Part shown: positions 29,509 to 37,545 of the stretch, in pieces
Layout of the letters: every line of letters starts with the position of its first letter
How positions within the stretch are numbered: position 1 is the stretch's first letter
Source of the DNA: a virus
Virus record (IMG/VR): IMGVR_UViG_3300021976_000035
Span: 1-41,953 of that record
Reading direction: 5' to 3' (one strand)
Length of the DNA stretch: 41,953 nucleotides
Translations under genes and position numbers: made by a program
The notes under the pieces: generated by a model
Seen by the model: only the letters and a program-made list of their open reading frames with translations
The model's database searches: none
What the model was told of the DNA's origin: nothing

Positions 29509-32500
29509 ATGGACTTCTACCGAATCAAGACGAAGGAATTAAAAAGCAAGAAGTGGGAAGTATATCCAGAGTTTGTGATCAAGCGATCGAGAGATCTTAT
29601 GATTCGTGGACATGCTTTCTATGCTATCTGGGACGAAGCTAATGCTGTTTGGTCTACGGACGAATACGATGTACAGCGCCTAGTAGACGAAGAATTATAC
29701 ACCCATGCTAAGCAGCTTGGTTCAGATACCATCGTCAAAGACCTCCAATCGTTCAACAGTAATTCCTGGTCTCAGTTCAAGTTGTTCGTCAATAAGATCA
29801 GCGACAATAGTCATAACCTCAATGAGAAATTGACATTCGAAAACACTGAGGTTAAGAAGAGTGATTACGCTAGTCATCGTTTGCACTATAGCCTTCATCC
29901 TGGGACTCATAATCATTGGGATGAGCTAATAGGGACTCTCTACAACGTGGAGGAAAGGGCGAAGATAGAATGGGCTATCGGCTCGATTGTAGCGGGGGAT
30001 TCGAAGAGGATCCAGAAATTTCTGGTGTTGTATGGTCCTGCGGGAACCGGCAAATCAACCGTCCTGAATATTATCGAGAAGTTGTTTTCCGGATACACGA
30101 CAACGTTCGAAGCGAAGGCCCTGGGGAGCAACAACGGGACGTTCGCCACAGAAGCGTTTAAGAACAATCCTCTAGTTGCGATCCAACACGATGGGGATTT
30201 GAGTAAGATCGAGGACAACACAAAGCTTAATTCGATCATCTCCCATGAAGAGATGACAATGAACGAGAAATACAAGCCGAGTTACACCTCGAGGTCCCAT
30301 GCGTTTCTATTCATGGGTACGAACCAACCGGTCAAGATCTCCGACGCCAAATCCGGAATCATTAGGAGGTTGGTTGATGTTCAGCCGACCGGCGTCAAGA
30401 TCCCGACAAATCATTATCACACTCTCATGGCACAAATCGATTTTGAACTGGGCGCAATTGCTCAGCATTGTCTTGATGTATACCGATCGATGGGCAAGAA
30501 CCACTACAATGCTTATCGACCGCTGGAGATGATGTTCCAAACCGACATCTTCTACAACTTCATCGAGGCGCACTTCGATATATTCAAAGCACAAAATGGT
30601 GTTACGCTCAAGCAGGCATATACGTTGTACAAGGAATATTGCAACGACACTGGTGTTGAACGACCGTTACCACAATACAAGATGCGTGAAGAACTAAGAA
30701 ACTATTTCGAGTACTTCGACACGAGTCATATTGTCGATGGAGTTATTACTCGGAGCTGGTTCTCCGGCTTCAATGCCAATAAATACAAAGCACCAACTGA
30801 TGAGGCTAACACATTCTCGTTGGTTATCGAGGAAACTGAATCATTACTAGATGCGGAGTTCGCTAATGAACCTGCCCAATATGCTAAGGATGACGGTACA
30901 CCATCTATACGATGGGCTAAGGTCGAGTCTAGACTTTCTCAACTTGACACCAGGAAATTACATTACGTCAAAGTACCTGAAAGCCACATTGTTATCGACT
31001 TTGATCTCAAAGAAATCAACGGTACCAAATCTCTCGAGCGGAACCTCGAAGCCGCAAGTACTTGGCCTGCCACTTACGCTGAGCTTAGCAAATCTGGAAC
31101 CGCAGTGCACCTCCACTACATCTATGACGGCGATACTTCGGAGCTTCGAAGTGAGTATTCCGACGGAATTGAAGTTAAGGTGTACCGAGGAGATGCGGCT
31201 CTGCGACGTCGGCTTACTAAATGCAATGCTGTGCCCATTGCGTCAATTAACTCAGGACTCCCATTAAAGGAGAAAAAGATGATCTCCGATCAAACCATCA
31301 AGAGTGAGAAAGGTCTTCGTGATTTGATCGCTCGGAATTTGAGGAAGGAGATCCATCCAGGAACAAAGCCGTCAATCGATTTCATCGCCAAGATTCTAGA
31401 TGAGGCGTATAAATCAGATATGCAATACGACGTCACGGATCTTCGTCCTAAGATTCTGGCGTTTGCAGGTAATAGTAGTAATCAATCTCTGCTGTGCATT
31501 AAGGTTGTACAGCGGATGAAGTTCGCTTCTGAGGTACAAGAGAGTACTAATAAGGCTACGGACGATCGACTGGTTATCTACGATGTCGAGACCTATCCGA
31601 ATTTGTTTGTGATTTGCTGGAAGTACCAGGGTGATGCAAATATTGTTCGGATGATTAATCCGAAGCCAGCTGAAGTTGAGGCTCTGTTTGGGTTTAAGCT
31701 TGTGGGATTCAACAACCGTCGCTATGACAATCACATGCTTTACGCGGCGTCTATGGGCTATAACAACGAGCAGCTATTCCAACTGTCTCAGAAACTGATC
31801 GACAACCAGCGGTCTGCATATTTCGGTGCGGCATATAATTTGTCGTATTGCGATATCTGGGACTTCAGCTCGAAAAAGCAAGGTCTCAAGAAATTCGAGA
31901 TTGATCTGGGTATCCATCACATGGAGCTTGATTTGCCGTGGGATCAGCCGGTTAAGGACGAGGATATTCCTCGAGTGGTTGAGTACTGCTGCAACGATGT
32001 AGTGGCTACCGAGGCTACTCTCGAAGATCGTAAGCAGGATTTCGTAGCACGACAGATTTTGGCTGAGTTGTCTGGGCTTAGTGTAAACGACACCACCCAG
32101 CGACACACAGCTAAGATTGTCTTTGGTGATGATCGAGATGCACACAAGGATTTTATCTACACTGATCTGAGTAAGGAATTCCCCGGGTACGAATTCGACC
32201 TGGGTAAGAGCACATATAGAGGAGAGGATCCTGGTGAAGGAGGTTACGTCTATGCCGAGCCGGGTATGTACGATAACGTTGCTGTTCTGGATGTTGTTTC
32301 GATGCATCCGACGACTATCGTCAACCTCAATGCCTTTGGTCCCTATACGCCCAAGTTCAGAGATCTCCTCGATGCTCGAATCGCTATTAAACGTGGAGAT
32401 TACACCGTGGCAAGAGAGAGTCTTGGAGGACTTCTTCGACCTTTCCTCGTTGACGAAACCCAAGCCGATAAACTTGCGTATGCGCTAAAGATCATTATCA

Positions 32501-33225
32501 ATATTGTCTATGGTCTGACTTCGGCTAAGTTCGACAATCCATTCCGAGACAAGCGCAACGTCGATAATATCGTAGCCAAGCGTGGTGCCCTCTTCATGAT
32601 TGATTTGAAGAATGCGGTACAAGAGCAGGGCTTCACGGTTGCACACATCAAGACTGACTCAATAAAGATTCCAGATGCAACACCTGAGATTATCGAATTC
32701 GTCATTAACTTCGGGAGCAAGTATGGATACGAATTCGAACACGAAGCAACTTACGATAAGTTCTGCCTTGTCAACGACGCGGTTTACATCGCTCGAAAAG
32801 AATCAAGCTGGACTGCTGTCGGATCGCAATTCCAACACCCCTATGTATTCAAGACTCTTTTCACTCACGAACCAGTCGTGTTCACTGATCTATGTGAAAC
32901 ACGTTCTGTTGTTCAAGGAGTAATGTATCTCGACTTCGAGCAGAAGGAAAAGCCTATTGCTCTGGAGACGGGGAAGATGCAACATGTCGGCAAGACCGGT
33001 AGTTTCGTTCCGGTTATGTTTGGTGGTGCTGTCCTATACCGGATTAAGGACGACAAGCACTTTGCAGTAGGTGGTACGAAGAATCACTTGTGGATCGAGG
33101 CTGAGATGGCCAAGGATCTGGGTGATGATTTGATGGTTGACATGTTGTATTTCGAGAGACTGGCTGAGCAGGCTAGAGAAGCAATCGACTATTATGGTTC
33201 ATTCAATAACTTTGTGAAGGAGTGA
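29509..33225 (+). CDS. SF3 helicase-AEP primase-family B DNA polymerase fusion
   Basis: A 1238-residue multidomain replication protein. Residues ~140-330: SF3 helicase with Walker A GPAGTGKST (176-184), acidic Walker B near HDGDLS (227-232), sensor-like MGTNQP (269-274) and an Arg motif GIIRRL (283-288). Residues ~465-585: AEP-like primase motifs IDFDL (496-500), SKSGTAVHLHY (527-537) and IEVKVY (554-559). Residues ~686-1238: exonuclease motifs DVET (692-695), FNNRRYD (734-740) and YCCND (826-830), then polymerase motifs DVVSMHP (928-934), KIIINIVYG (994-1002) and KTDS (1048-1051). Motif A-B and B-C spacings are too short for the TPR1 and TPR2 insertions of phi29-type enzymes. GAAAGGAGGG precedes the ATG. 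No other polymerase, primase or hexameric helicase gene is present, so this is likely the core replisome. Confidence 0.82.
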   Translation: MDFYRIKTKELKSKKWEVYPEFVIKRSRDLMIRGHAFYAIWDEANAVWSTDEYDVQRLVDEELYTHAKQLGSDTIVKDLQSFNSNSWSQFKLFVNKISDNSHNLNEKLTFENTEVKKSDYASHRLHYSLHPGTHNHWDELIGTLYNVEERAKIEWAIGSIVAGDSKRIQKFLVLYGPAGTGKSTVLNIIEKLFSGYTTTFEAKALGSNNGTFATEAFKNNPLVAIQHDGDLSKIEDNTKLNSIISHEEMTMNEKYKPSYTSRSHAFLFMGTNQPVKISDAKSGIIRRLVDVQPTGVKIPTNHYHTLMAQIDFELGAIAQHCLDVYRSMGKNHYNAYRPLEMMFQTDIFYNFIEAHFDIFKAQNGVTLKQAYTLYKEYCNDTGVERPLPQYKMREELRNYFEYFDTSHIVDGVITRSWFSGFNANKYKAPTDEANTFSLVIEETESLLDAEFANEPAQYAKDDGTPSIRWAKVESRLSQLDTRKLHYVKVPESHIVIDFDLKEINGTKSLERNLEAASTWPATYAELSKSGTAVHLHYIYDGDTSELRSEYSDGIEVKVYRGDAALRRRLTKCNAVPIASINSGLPLKEKKMISDQTIKSEKGLRDLIARNLRKEIHPGTKPSIDFIAKILDEAYKSDMQYDVTDLRPKILAFAGNSSNQSLLCIKVVQRMKFASEVQESTNKATDDRLVIYDVETYPNLFVICWKYQGDANIVRMINPKPAEVEALFGFKLVGFNNRRYDNHMLYAASMGYNNEQLFQLSQKLIDNQRSAYFGAAYNLSYCDIWDFSSKKQGLKKFEIDLGIHHMELDLPWDQPVKDEDIPRVVEYCCNDVVATEATLEDRKQDFVARQILAELSGLSVNDTTQRHTAKIVFGDDRDAHKDFIYTDLSKEFPGYEFDLGKSTYRGEDPGEGGYVYAEPGMYDNVAVLDVVSMHPTTIVNLNAFGPYTPKFRDLLDARIAIKRGDYTVARESLGGLLRPFLVDETQADKLAYALKIIINIVYGLTSAKFDNPFRDKRNVDNIVAKRGALFMIDLKNAVQEQGFTVAHIKTDSIKIPDATPEIIEFVINFGSKYGYEFEHEATYDKFCLVNDAVYIARKESSWTAVGSQFQHPYVFKTLFTHEPVVFTDLCETRSVVQGVMYLDFEQKEKPIALETGKMQHVGKTGSFVPVMFGGAVLYRIKDDKHFAVGGTKNHLWIEAEMAKDLGDDLMVDMLYFERLAEQAREAIDYYGSFNNFVKE

Positions 33226-33226
33226 T

Positions 33227-33475
33227 ATGCAAAAGCCAAGTGTGGGAAGAATCGTCCATTACAAATCCTATGGTACACCTGGGGGTGAGTACAAGCCTGA
33301 ATGTCGTGCCGCCGTTGTGACTGAGGTGGATGGGCTTGTTGTTGGTCTTGCGGTGCTCAATCCCAGTGGAATGTTTTTCAATCGAAGTCTAGCTGCGAGT
33401 AGTGAAGGCTGTGTTAATTCACTCTCTGGATGTTGGCATTGGCCGGATCGTCAGCCTGTATATCGAGGGGAGTAG
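33227..33475 (+). CDS. small conserved phage protein, unknown
   Basis: An 82-residue protein: VGRIVHYKSYGTPGGEYKPECRAAVVTEVDG, then VLNPSGMFFN and CWHWPDRQP. The small beta-barrel-like layout recurs in phages of Gram-positive bacteria beside replication genes, but no function is known to me. GAAGGAGTGAT lies across the end of the polymerase gene, giving tight coupling. Confidence 0.6.
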   Translation: MQKPSVGRIVHYKSYGTPGGEYKPECRAAVVTEVDGLVVGLAVLNPSGMFFNRSLAASSEGCVNSLSGCWHWPDRQPVYRGE

Positions 33476-33480
33476 TAATT

Positions 33481-33687
33481 ATGGATAAGGAGCAAATCAA
33501 TATGAAGAACGTAGCTGTGCCACTTATCGTTTATGTGGACGGAGTGCGTAAGGAGATCGGCACATCTCTCATCCATTACGATCCATATGGAAATCTGGCG
33601 CTGGTTGCCAGTATCTCGGATACCGATTACCACGAGTATGTGAGTGATGGTCTGAAGGCTGTTGCTCTATTCACGACTAAGGAGTAA
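33481..33687 (+). CDS. 68-residue hypothetical protein
   Basis: A short protein with beta-rich segments VAVPLIVYVDGVRKEIG and NLALVASISDTDYHEYV. ATG 33481 has GGGGAG upstream with rather long spacing; an internal ATG at 33502 (AAGGAG nearby) is an alternative giving 61 residues. No family recognised. Confidence 0.5.
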   Translation: MDKEQINMKNVAVPLIVYVDGVRKEIGTSLIHYDPYGNLALVASISDTDYHEYVSDGLKAVALFTTKE

Positions 33688-33689
33688 AT

Positions 33690-33884
33690 ATGGAGTTTCC
33701 TAAAGATCCAGAACATTATTTATTGATAGCAAAAGTATACGGTCTCAAAGAGAGTACAGTTAGAAATCTCGCAGAAAATGGTTTTGAGTGCGAAGAATTT
33801 GTTCAACTTGATTACAATACTCAAAGCGTGATGTTTCGTAAGAATTTTGATAGGAAGGATTTGTTAAACAATGCCTCCACGTGA
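33690..33884 (+). CDS. 64-residue protein with possible HTH-like helix pair
   Basis: The N-terminal half (HYLLIAKVYGLKESTVRNLAENGF) resembles a short helix-turn-helix, and the C-terminal half is beta-like (VQLDYNTQSVMF) then basic. This could be a small regulator, but the match is weak. AAGGAGTAAAT precedes the ATG; the gene overlaps the next by 14 nt. Confidence 0.5.
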   Translation: MEFPKDPEHYLLIAKVYGLKESTVRNLAENGFECEEFVQLDYNTQSVMFRKNFDRKDLLNNAST

Positions 33885-34368
33885 AGATAACACCGTCTTG
33901 ATGGAGGGTGTCCGAATCATCTTCCGAAACTTCGCCGGGAAGGAGGGAATGTACAACCGAGAGGGTGATCGTAATTTCGCCGTGCTTTTGGATGACCCGG
34001 TGGCTGAGGCCATGCAGCGTGATGGCTGGAACGTTAAGTGGTTGAAGCCGCGTGAGGATGACGAAGAGCAGAACGCTCAGGCTTATCTATCGGTATCGGT
34101 AAATTTCAGAGGTCGTCCACCTCAGGTCGTTATGATTACTTCCCGTGGACGGACACATCTCGACGAGAATTCGGTGGAGGTTCTGGACTGGGCAGACATT
34201 CGCAATGTCGATCTCATTGTTAGACCGTATGAGTGGGCTGTGAACGGTAAGACTGGTATCAAGGCTTACCTGAAATCACTTTACATGGAAATCGAGGAGG
34301 ATGCTCTCGAGCTGAAGTACGGAGATCTCGAGGACCTACCTGCTCGAGCCGGACGAGTTGACGAGTAA
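33871..34368 (+). CDS. probable single-stranded DNA-binding protein
   Basis: A 165-residue beta-rich acidic protein: VLMEGVRIIFRNFAGKEGMYNREGDRNFAVLLDD, YLSVSVNFRGRPPQVVMITSRG, WADIRNVDLIVRPYEWAVNGKTGIKAYLKSLYMEIEED. The strand pattern and conserved aromatic/basic residues fit an OB-fold, and homologues by pattern are usually labelled as ssDNA-binding in phages. Its place after the replicase and the acidic C-terminus support coating of single strands during replication. Start at ATG 33871, with AGGAAGGA upstream. Confidence 0.6.
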   Translation: MPPREDNTVLMEGVRIIFRNFAGKEGMYNREGDRNFAVLLDDPVAEAMQRDGWNVKWLKPREDDEEQNAQAYLSVSVNFRGRPPQVVMITSRGRTHLDENSVEVLDWADIRNVDLIVRPYEWAVNGKTGIKAYLKSLYMEIEEDALELKYGDLEDLPARAGRVDE

Positions 34369-34535
34369 TGCCTAAAGGTAAGCATGGTGGTAACCGATCG
34401 CAGAAGAGTGGGTTAGCTCGAGTTCAGGGTGCTGGCAAGGGGAGCCACTCTGAGCAGAAGAAGCCCCACGTGCCACAGAAGGTTATTCGCCCTACTGGTA
34501 CGTCGACCACGAAGTCTACTAAGAAGGGCAACTAA
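34368..34535 (+). CDS. 55-residue highly basic protein
   Basis: A Lys/Gly/Ser/Thr-rich, probably disordered polypeptide (MPKGKHGGNRSQKSG...STKKGN). It starts in a TAATG overlap with the single-strand-binding gene and ends in another TAATG overlap. Its charge suggests nucleic-acid binding. Overlapping starts on both sides argue that it is translated. Confidence 0.5.
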   Translation: MPKGKHGGNRSQKSGLARVQGAGKGSHSEQKKPHVPQKVIRPTGTSTTKSTKKGN

Positions 34536-34738
34536 TGTATAGCGTTAATTTTACTGTGCGAGTCAGCGAAATCGAGGGTGATGAGGAAGATCCTCCAGAA
34601 GGTATGGTTGATCCCGGACTCTGGTACAAATTGGATCGGGTTATGGAGATTGCTGGGGTTGATAAACAGCAACGAGATCTAACGCATATCGAGATGGCTA
34701 ATGCACGTTTGTTTGTGAAAGAGCGTAAGGACGTCTAG
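34535..34738 (+). CDS. 67-residue acidic hypothetical protein
   Basis: YSVNFTVRVSEIEGDEEDPPEG suggests a strand followed by an acidic loop; GLWYKLDRVMEIAGVDKQQRDLTHIEMANARLFV is helical. No family recognised. It is joined to its upstream neighbour by a TAATG overlap. Confidence 0.48.
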   Translation: MYSVNFTVRVSEIEGDEEDPPEGMVDPGLWYKLDRVMEIAGVDKQQRDLTHIEMANARLFVKERKDV

Positions 34739-34882
34739 ATGAGTCATAACTGGCCTAAGAATGGAGAACATTTGTTTGGTCCTTGGATGGCTAATACCGG
34801 TCTTCCGAGACCGACTCAATATCGTAAATGTGTCCATCCTAAATGTAATCATTTCGAAGTCCGAGATGCTCCAAAGGAATGA
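34739..34882 (+). CDS. 47-residue protein with Cys/His cluster
   Basis: The C-terminal half has KCVHPKCNHFEV, with two cysteines and two histidines spaced as in a miniature zinc-binding site. The N-terminal half contains NGEHLFGPWMANTG. It starts immediately after the previous stop. A tiny zinc-ribbon-like protein is plausible but unproven. Confidence 0.42.
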   Translation: MSHNWPKNGEHLFGPWMANTGLPRPTQYRKCVHPKCNHFEVRDAPKE

Positions 34883-34888
34883 GGAACA

Positions 34889-35308
34889 ATGATTTCCGTC
34901 GTTAAGGCCATTCGTAAGCCTTTCGAAGTTGACTGTGTTCAGGTCACCACTGAGAACATGGAAGAGGTTGCCGAATGGTGCATGGGTAATCTCAATATCA
35001 CCGACAAGGCCGATAAGTTCATCAAGGTGCGAGTGCACAGCCCACTGACCGAGCGTCAGACCAAGGCCTTTGCCGGGGATTGGGTTCTCTACGCTAACAA
35101 GGGTTACAAGGTATACACGGAGAAGGCATTCAACAACGCTTTCGAGCTCGAGGAGAACGCAGAGATTGAGAACGTCTTGGATAATAATGAGCCTCGAAGT
35201 GGTTACACTGGACCGGTTCCTCTGGTGAATGCTGGTATTAACGAAGCAGATCCGGTTGCAGTAGCTCGTGCAATCGCTAATGATTTGTATGATGGCGGTT
35301 CTGATTAA
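34889..35308 (+). CDS. conserved phage protein, unknown
   Basis: A 139-residue protein with KPFEVDCVQVTTENMEEVAEWC, then FAGDWVLYANKGYKVYTEKAF. The FxGDWVLY-GYKVYT block is recognisable as a conserved phage-protein pattern of unknown role. The C-terminal ~40 residues are flexible and include a Pro/Gly stretch. GGAATGAGGAACA precedes the ATG; a TAATG overlap leads to the next gene. Confidence 0.58.
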   Translation: MISVVKAIRKPFEVDCVQVTTENMEEVAEWCMGNLNITDKADKFIKVRVHSPLTERQTKAFAGDWVLYANKGYKVYTEKAFNNAFELEENAEIENVLDNNEPRSGYTGPVPLVNAGINEADPVAVARAIANDLYDGGSD

Positions 35309-35439
35309 TGCTTAGCTTATTCTTCATCACTCCACTCGAGATTGTTGGAGCGTTTTGTGGAGGAGTATTAAGCTTACTCGGGATTGGTAAGAAGGTTAAT
35401 AGCAGGAATTCACCGAAGAACAAGAAGCGTAAGAAGTAA
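35308..35439 (+). CDS. 43-residue small membrane protein
   Basis: A hydrophobic segment (LFFITPLEIVGAFCGGVLSLLGIG) followed by a Lys/Arg-rich cytoplasmic-type tail ending KNKKRKK. One membrane helix is expected, possibly with N-out topology. It begins in a TAATG overlap with the preceding gene. Role unknown. Confidence 0.5.
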   Translation: MLSLFFITPLEIVGAFCGGVLSLLGIGKKVNSRNSPKNKKRKK

Positions 35440-35442
35440 CTG

Positions 35443-35559
35443 ACACGTCCTGGGTATGACGCTAAACTTCCCAACAACTATAGGGGGTGACAGATATGCG
35501 AGACGATTGGTGGAAGATCTAGCACTACCCGCCCTGGGCAAGGCGTTAAACTGCCCGAT
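35443..35559 (+). promoter_or_regulatory. paired hairpin repeats flanking an eight-codon ORF
   Basis: Two related ~33-nt elements (35443-35475 and 35527-35559) share a CCTGGG, CG, TAAACT, CCC skeleton. Each can fold: TGGG/CCCA in the first, GGGC/GCCC in the second, with similar loops. Between them GGGGGTGA precedes ATG 35496, opening a tiny ORF (MRDDWWKI, stop 35520-35522). The stretch forms the leader of the oxygenase gene and resembles an attenuator or structured RNA. Confidence 0.5.
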
Positions 35560-35604
35560 CCTACCTTATATTTTTCGCAGTTAATATCTACTAAAGGAGA
35601 GACA

Positions 35605-36186
35605 GTGCCTAACTTAATTACTTTTCCAAGCCTTGAGCAGTTGGAGGAGTTTAATGCCAAGACACCCGCATATATGGTCCCTAACACACTACCATATGCA
35701 GCTATTGGTGAATGGTGGTTGACTGATCAAGAGTGCGATGCAATTTTGTGGAAATACATGGACACAGCGTCGTACAAATTCCCGCACTGTAACGCCATTA
35801 CTCGTGAGTGTGGTAGGCCGCTAGATCAGGTACTCGATCCGATGCAGAACTTTGCCAGGAAGATGAACGATCGTTTGTGGAAATACGACTTACGAAGTAG
35901 TGGTGCGTGGTTACAAACATACGAGCCACCTAACGATTATCAAAAGCATATGGATATCGCACCTGGCCAGAACCGTAAGCTTAGTGCGGTATTGATGCTT
36001 AGCGACTCAGAAGCATATATGGGTGGAGATCTCGGCATTTATTCATGGCCTGATAAATTCTACGTCCCTAGAGCTCGTGGAACAATCGTAGTTTTTCAGC
36101 CTTGGCTGGTGCACTTTGTCTCGCCGGTATTAAAAGGCACTCGTCAGACGATAAACATGGGCTTCTGGGGGCCGAACTTCCGATGA
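35605..36186 (+). CDS. 2OG-Fe(II) oxygenase (prolyl-hydroxylase-like)
   Basis: A 193-residue enzyme with the double-stranded beta-helix signature: HMD at 115-117 (first iron ligands), a LSAVLMLSD strand with MGGDLGIY, then [28 protein letters not shown] with His170 (third iron ligand) and Arg180 (2-oxoglutarate binding). The arrangement is close to phage and prolyl 4-hydroxylase-like enzymes. Possible substrates are proline in the phage collagen-like proteins, or DNA bases or translation factors. GTG 35605 is preceded by AAAGGAGAGA. Its leader contains the paired hairpins at 35443-35559. No ligand is missing. Confidence 0.8.
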   Translation: MPNLITFPSLEQLEEFNAKTPAYMVPNTLPYAAIGEWWLTDQECDAILWKYMDTASYKFPHCNAITRECGRPLDQVLDPMQNFARKMNDRLWKYDLRSSGAWLQTYEPPNDYQKHMDIAPGQNRKLSAVLMLSDSEAYMGGDLGIYSWPDKFYVPRARGTIVVFQPWLVHFVSPVLKGTRQTINMGFWGPNFR

Positions 36187-36199
36187 GAAAGGCAAACTT

Positions 36200-37399
36200 A
36201 TGGGTCCGGAACTATACCCCCATCAGAGGAAAGCTTTGGGAGAACTACGAAATGGTAGCATCCTTTGCGGTGGGGTGGGTAGTGGGAAATCTCGTGTTGC
36301 TCTTGCTTATTATTTGAACAAAGAAGAGAAAACGTACGAGAACTTGTATGTCATTACCACTGCTAAGAAACGGGACAGTCTTGATTGGGAGAAAGAGGCA
36401 GCTGGCTTCGGTATCGGGAAGGCTAAGGATGCGACCGTAGCCGGCGTTATGGAGGTGGACTCGTGGAACAACATGAAGAAGTACGAGGAGATAAAAGATG
36501 CATTCTTTATCTTCGACGAACAGAGACTTGTTGGCTCTGGAGCATGGACAAAAAGCTTTTTACAAATAGCGAAACACAACCAGTGGATATTGCTGAGTGC
36601 TACCCCAGGAGATACATGGTTAGATTACATCCCTGTATTTGTAGCAAATGGATATTACAAAAACCGAACGGAATTCAAGAGGGCTCATGTCGTCTACAGC
36701 ACGTGGACGAAGTTCCCGAAAGTGGAACGCTATGTAGGTGTAGGAAAACTTGTAAGGATTCGGAATCAGATACTTGTGGAGATGCCGTACGAACGACATA
36801 CAACAAGGAAACAGGTTTTTATAAACGTTGAGTACGACAAAGAACTATTTGACAGGTCGGTGAAGAATCGATGGGACCCATATCTAAACGAACCGCAGAA
36901 GGACATCGCTCATCTGTTTCGTGTCATGCGCAAGATTGCAAACTCCGATTCGTCACGGGTAGAAGCTGTCAAGAAATTGATGAATGCTCATCCGAAATTG
37001 ATTGTATTTTACACCTTCGACTACGAATTAGAAGCGTTGAGAAAACTGTCTGAAACGGGCATAACGGTCGCTGAATGGAATGGCCACAAGCACGAAGAAG
37101 TGCCTTCGAGTGGGAGTTGGATATACCTTGTTCAATATCTATCAGGTAGCGAAGGTTGGAATTGTACGGCTACGGACTCTATGGTCTTTTATTCTCTTAC
37201 GTACTCGTATAAGTCTTTCGAGCAGGCTCGCGGCAGAATAGACAGATTAAATACCACTTATACCAATTTGTATTACTATTGTTTAATATCTAGTTCGTGG
37301 ATTGACAAGGTGATTTGGAGGAGCCTAAATTGCAAGGAAAGTTTTAATGAGGCTAAATCGGACATCGTAAAAGCTCTTTCGGTGCCCGTTTTGTCATAG
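36200..37399 (+). CDS. SF2 helicase (SNF2-like)
   Basis: A 399-residue ATPase. Motif Q-like YPHQRKAL (6-13), Walker [10 protein letters not shown] (24-32), motif Ia VITTAKKR, motif II FDEQR (105-109), motif III LLSATP (131-136), motif [11 protein letters not shown] (313-322) and motif [11 protein letters not shown] (342-350). The order and [15 protein letters not shown] sequences resemble SNF2-type phage helicases, which remodel or unwind DNA during replication or recombination. GAGAAAGGC precedes the ATG. The next genes encode nucleases, suggesting a DNA-processing unit. Confidence 0.88.
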   Translation: MGPELYPHQRKALGELRNGSILCGGVGSGKSRVALAYYLNKEEKTYENLYVITTAKKRDSLDWEKEAAGFGIGKAKDATVAGVMEVDSWNNMKKYEEIKDAFFIFDEQRLVGSGAWTKSFLQIAKHNQWILLSATPGDTWLDYIPVFVANGYYKNRTEFKRAHVVYSTWTKFPKVERYVGVGKLVRIRNQILVEMPYERHTTRKQVFINVEYDKELFDRSVKNRWDPYLNEPQKDIAHLFRVMRKIANSDSSRVEAVKKLMNAHPKLIVFYTFDYELEALRKLSETGITVAEWNGHKHEEVPSSGSWIYLVQYLSGSEGWNCTATDSMVFYSLTYSYKSFEQARGRIDRLNTTYTNLYYYCLISSSWIDKVIWRSLNCKESFNEAKSDIVKALSVPVLS

Positions 37400-37545
37400 A
37401 CGGTGTTGGTTGAAAAAAACTTTCACTATACCTTGGTTACTGATCTTTATTAATAATATCTAGATATTAATAGTAAACTCTGAGAGCCACACTCATCAAA
37501 GTATTTTTTGTAACCATTACCAATTAGTTGAAAGGTGGATGAAAT
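37400..37545 (+). other. AT-rich intergenic region with palindrome
   Basis: This 146-nt gap is AT-rich and contains a perfect 16-bp palindrome, TAATATCTAGATATTA, at 37454-37469. GGTTAC (37435-37440) and GTAACC (37510-37515) form an outer inverted repeat around it. It may be a replication or regulatory site, or the boundary of the inserted HNH gene. No gene is visible. Confidence 0.5.

Noticed and set aside
31774-32463. Minus-strand open frame of 229 codons inside the replicase gene
   Set aside because: It is opposite conserved polymerase and exonuclease motifs and shows no recognisable protein pattern; no minus-strand operon exists in the window.
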